From Artemia franciscana (lineage: Eukaryota > Arthropoda > Branchiopoda > Anostraca > Artemiidae): DNA of 64,000 nt. The notes under the pieces are model-generated. The model was given only the letters and a program-made list of their open reading frames with translations, was not told where the DNA came from and did not search any database. This document shows positions 60,576-64,000 of this stretch, piece by piece. The stretch lies in contig NW_027062649.1 in assembly GCF_032884065.1 (NCBI RefSeq), positions 3,765,355-3,829,354 of the forward strand, written 5' to 3'. The position numbers were made by a program, and so were the translations under genes. Each line of letters starts with the position of its first letter. Position 1 is the stretch's first letter.

Positions 60576-61845
60576 TTATTCAGAGAAAAATGATTTTAAA
60601 ACGACGCATGAAATCTCTGGCCACTTGTAAACTGTCAGATGTCTCCCAAGAATGCCAGCTAAGAGTTTCTGAACAACATATGAAAACTGGACTTTCAACT
60701 GGTCGATTCATTCTAAGTATTGTCCGTAAAACACCTAATGCGAACGCGGGATTAAGAGGAAAGGCTTAGAAATAAAAAAGATGGTATAGAATTAGAAAGA
60801 AGAGACTCCTGGCTTAGAAAGAAAAGATGAAAAACTTGGGCATTGACGTTTTCCCCTACTTAAGGTAAACATGAGAATGAATTTTTGAGTGAAATGGAGA
60901 AATACTGGGAAGTGAAGCTATTAATAGGAACCCCATGAAAACCGATTATAATTAGTGTTTTTCTAAAAAGTCAATTTCCTAGAAATTTTATTATGCAGGA
61001 TAACAGTTTTCACAATCTTGTGAGCTCAGAGGTGAGCGGTTCTTGATTGTTTCCATGTGACTTGTTACATAGTGAGCATTTAATTGGACGTCTCAGGGAG
61101 GAATCTTATTTATATATTGAGACATAAGGGGTTATCAATAACAGTGTCTGGCTTGCTTGAAAGATCAGGGCCTAATAGGTCATAAGCACATTGCAAGTTG
61201 GGCTAGATGATGAGCTTTTGGATTTCGAGAAGGGTTTAAGACGCATCGTGAAAGTTATTCAAGAGAAATAAAAAAAAATCTTAGTAAATATACAACAAAA
61301 TGGCTACTGAGCTTTACTATTCTAGGAACAACGCTACCGAAATACAGATTATATTTAATTCTTTGAGAGGTCCCACCAGGCCAATATAAATCGATTGTAA
61401 ATCGTTAAATAACCTTTCATCCACATGTATAGTTCATGCGAAGAAAAAACCTAGTACGTCCTAGAGAAGGGTATTCAACTAGTAATTCGAATCTATTCGA
61501 ATCTGCACACTAAATGTCCAAATAAGACAAACATCAAAACATCCATTTTGTTTTTATCATATATTTCATATTATTCACCCATAAAACTAATACTATTTAA
61601 TATTATATTTGATATTTTTTTTAACAATGTATTGATGCACTGCACACGATTACCTGTATTGGTGGAAATAGTAGAATTGTTTCTTGGATGCCAAAATAGT
61701 AGATATTTCTAGTTTTAGATTTGATGTCCTTAACATCAAACGTGACTTGCGGTTATCATCAGACAAGATAACTCTCAAACTATTCTTCGCGTATTTTACT
61801 TAAAAATGTGTCTTCGCACAAGGATGTTGTTCCAAAGACTGATGC

Positions 61846-61876
<31 letters not shown>

Positions 61877-61979
61877 ACAGGTTTAATAGCAAAAATTTGA
61901 CAGCTATCGCTGATTTGTGTTTCTTTACAACATATTCAAAATCAAACTACACTTGTAAATATAAATCAAGCTATAAATA
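60576..61979. other. No recognised gene
   Basis: AT-rich sequence with a (TAG)n run at about 61847-61877 of the type that ends several RTE-like LINE copies here, but without an obvious LINE next to it. Confidence 0.5.
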
Positions 61980-62348
61980 TTAACCCTTAATGTACATTTT
62001 GACGAAAACCGGGACGAAAGAATTACCACATCGGTTTGTTCTTGCTTTAACGGGAACTAACTTGTCTTGCTTTCTCGTTCTTGATGGTAGAGGTTGATCA
62101 GGTAGAATGTTACGGTGCTGAGATTTAGAAAGCAAGAACTTTCCTAAACTCCTTATCAGAGTTTCGTACCGGCTTTGGAGTGACGGCATTCCATGCACTT
62201 CCAGAGCCATTTCGTAGGGGATGTCACGGCAACCCAAGACGATCGATACCGCTTGCTTCTGAACCGATTCAAGCTCCTGACAAAGATACACTGTTCTAAG
62301 TGCTGAGGGCACCCAAACAGGGCACGCATATTCCAGAATGGGGTAAAG
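61980..62348 (-). pseudogene. LINE reverse transcriptase C-terminal fragment
   Basis: Open minus-strand frame beginning ILEYACPVWVPSALRTVYL, then LESVQKQAVSIVLGCRDIPY and SRYETLIRSLGKFL. This is the conserved C-terminal domain downstream of the RT in Jockey/I-type LINEs (pattern LEYACPVW ... IE-VQK-A--I). It ends at a stop at 61980. It is fused in frame to hAT-like sequence at its N-terminal side. Confidence 0.82.
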
Positions 62349-62585
62349 ACTCAAAAGTTCTTCTTTGAACTCGTCCCTTAGGACGTCATTTGCTTGCAAA
62401 TTGATGACCTCCAGCTGCAGTTTATCTCAGTAGCTAGCCCCATCTGTTTCAAAAGTGTTTTGAGATAGCCTCACTTCTACTGCCTTTGGATCCTAGTCAG
62501 AAAACCGCTCCTGAAACTGCTTCTGGAGGTCTTTGGTGTTTTCGAGTGCAAATTGTGCGGGGAACTCATTTATTGCATCAGCCAT
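62349..62585 (-). pseudogene. hAT-like transposase / GTF2IRD2-like fragment
   Basis: ATG at 62585; reads MADAINEFPAQFALENTKDL, then QKQFQERFSD, a stop, then NTFETDGASY, a stop, and LQLEVINLQANDVLRDEFKE. The LQ-E-I-LQ-ND-L---F word is typical of hAT-derived GTF2IRD2/ZBED-like proteins. The frame continues without a break into the LINE C-terminal domain at 62348. Two in-frame stops make it dead. Confidence 0.6.
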
Positions 62586-63014
62586 GAAAAGTGGACTGCT
62601 AAAAGTACGTTAAATTGCTAGCCTGTAATTAGAAAAAAAAGACAGGCTAAGAACTGAAGGTCTTTAGATGAGTGCATAGATGGGAAATTAAATTTTCTGT
62701 CCTTGTAGTTTTAGAGTCAGAAATCATAAACAACTTGTAATGTCTGCAGCAAAGGCCAATTTTTATATCAACTGTTCATCAGACGGTAATGGCTGCAAGT
62801 AGTATTTGGTTTCTAGGAAGTTAGGTATTTCTTTTCTTTATTCAGATATTCTGCTCCAAACTTCACACAAATTGGTAATCTTACTGCTGTGTATTCTGGG
62901 AAATCATATCTTCCAACATGTCTTTGATTTGACTGTGGTTGAGCCCATGTGGCATTATTAATTTTACGACCTTCACCGCAGGATTCGGTACACTCCTAAC
63001 GTCACTACAATTAC

Positions 63015-63040
63015 CTTATTGGTAATTGTTTACCAATAAG
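63015..63040. other. Perfect inverted repeat, 11-bp arms
   Basis: CTTATTGGTAA, loop TTGT, TTACCAATAAG. A further 'attggtaat' occurs at 62870 and 63071. Could be a small palindromic insertion; no terminator role is expected in this setting. Confidence 0.7.
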
Positions 63041-63101
63041 GCTTGCTGGTGAATAAAACCTTGCAGAAACATTGGTAATAAAAAAAATAAAGAAAAAACG
63101 A

Positions 63102-63330
63102 TCAAAATAATTTTTTAATGCCAACGACAATACTTGTAAAATACAAAGCAAATTTTTCTGGAGGAATACCATCTCTCTTCTTCAGCCCGAACAAAAAAAA
63201 ATTCAAGGAAAATGCCAAAAGATGTGGAAAGGCAAAGAAAGCCAAAACAATAAGAAGAGTCAATGTGAAAAATAAACCAATAAAAAGCCCAATAAACGCC
63301 AAAATTAGAAGATTAATAAAAACTAATAAA
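63102..63330 (-). other. Hydrophobic open segment, unrecognised
   Basis: About 75 open minus-strand codons: NLLILAFIGLFIGLFFTLTL with further hydrophobic residues, then FGLKKRDGIPPEKFALYFTS and a stop at 63102. No ATG; TTATTAG near 63325 could be an acceptor. Two hydrophobic helices with a charged loop would fit a membrane protein exon, but AT-rich DNA easily makes such frames. No family recognised. Confidence 0.2.
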
Positions 63331-64000
63331 ATGCAAAATTAGAAGAATTAAAACTATAAACCTTTTACTAAAGGTGAGTCTTTAACGAATACCCACGATT
63401 ATCATAAAGTCTAAAAACTTTTGACTGCTTTCGATGGATACTAGTGAATAATGTTTTGGTTGTAGAATTTGTTTTTCATATACATTTGCTTCACTTGTAT
63501 AGCCTTTCTTTATGCCACTCATATTCTTTCCTTCATCAACAGTCAAAGAGCTGAAGTTAGTCCAGTCCCAATTATCATCAGCAAATGTTTGTTTCTATTC
63601 ATTGGATATATCCCCTCCAGTAGCTGCGCTTTACATGCTATTTGGGGATGTCAACTTCTCTATTAGATGACATTATATAGAAAAGTCAATATATATATAA
63701 TCAATATATATCAAATATATTGATATATATAATATAATATAAGATATAATCAACTATAATCAATATTATATTGATTAGATTCACTTTGAAAAGTCTATGA
63801 AATCATGCCGCCGTTTTCCGGCGATTTAAAGGTCTTCGGGAGCCGGATAAGAGGGCCTCATGACAGGTTTGGATTTACAAACAGCCTCACTAGGCCCAGT
63901 CCTAGGGTTGAACAATGCCAGGAGGTACAAAAAATATCACTGAGTGATCTTTTTCTTGACAAAAACTTGACTTGATGTGATTTATCATCGAAGTACCAGG
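63331..64000. other. No recognised gene; repeat at end
   Basis: Mixed AT-rich sequence; an interrupted TA/ATAT tract at 63690-63770; 63860-64000 is the second copy of the dispersed repeat at 60420-60560. Confidence 0.5.

Noticed and set aside
63015-63040. Rho-independent terminator
   Set aside because: The hairpin is AT-rich with no T run and the genome is clearly eukaryotic.

Overview
The window is AT-rich, intron-bearing animal DNA, almost certainly from an arthropod. A crustacean is likely; Artemia or a relative is my guess from the style of its repeats, not something shown here. Most of it is transposable elements, satellites and microsatellites. There is no operon, bacterial defence locus, CRISPR array, phage or virus. 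A 100-N scaffold gap lies at 51306-51405.

Two host genes can be recognised. (1) The splicing-associated nuclear protein ESS2/DGCR14 is on the minus strand. Its last five coding exons (40854 down to 17561) join in frame through GT-AG introns and end in a conserved SLTDNLLQ-type C-terminus. The first 170 or so codons were not found. Its four introns hold about 22 kb of repeats, including a 15-kb intron. (2) A MID1IP1/Spot14-family lipogenic regulator is on the plus strand. One exon emerges from the gap (51407-51653) and the terminal exon is 55835-56037; its N-terminus is probably lost in the gap.

Layout: 1-5500 has two non-autonomous Helitrons in opposite orientation (583-1443 minus, 3922-5500 plus) with other repeats. 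5501-12000 is mostly featureless AT-rich DNA with minus-strand LINE fragments. 12072-14487 is a broken Helitron Rep/helicase body between (TA)n tracts. 15845-16950 is a LINE 3' half. 17561-40854 is ESS2; inside its introns are a segmental duplication (20990-27205) split by a 3.0-kb Helitron (23346-26348), a degenerate satellite array (28880-34500) split by a LINE and by a defined 1.4-kb repeat (called R1 here), and a nearly complete LINE RT copy (38465-40258). 40855-51305 has a 120-bp (TA)n, Jockey-like LINE copies, a 267-bp (CT)n tract and a large near-identical inverted repeat of R1. 51407-56037 is the MID1IP1-like gene. 56038-64000 is intergenic repeats, a 230-bp (TA)n and a fused hAT/LINE relic.

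The most informative observations concern transposon structure. The 3.0-kb Helitron has three tandem 5' termini, six TGACGTCA palindromes near its start, two perfect hairpins at its internal deletion junction, and a paralogous empty site nearby showing exact A^T insertion. R1 has precisely definable ends because it landed in a satellite monomer. I found no convincing new multi-gene system.
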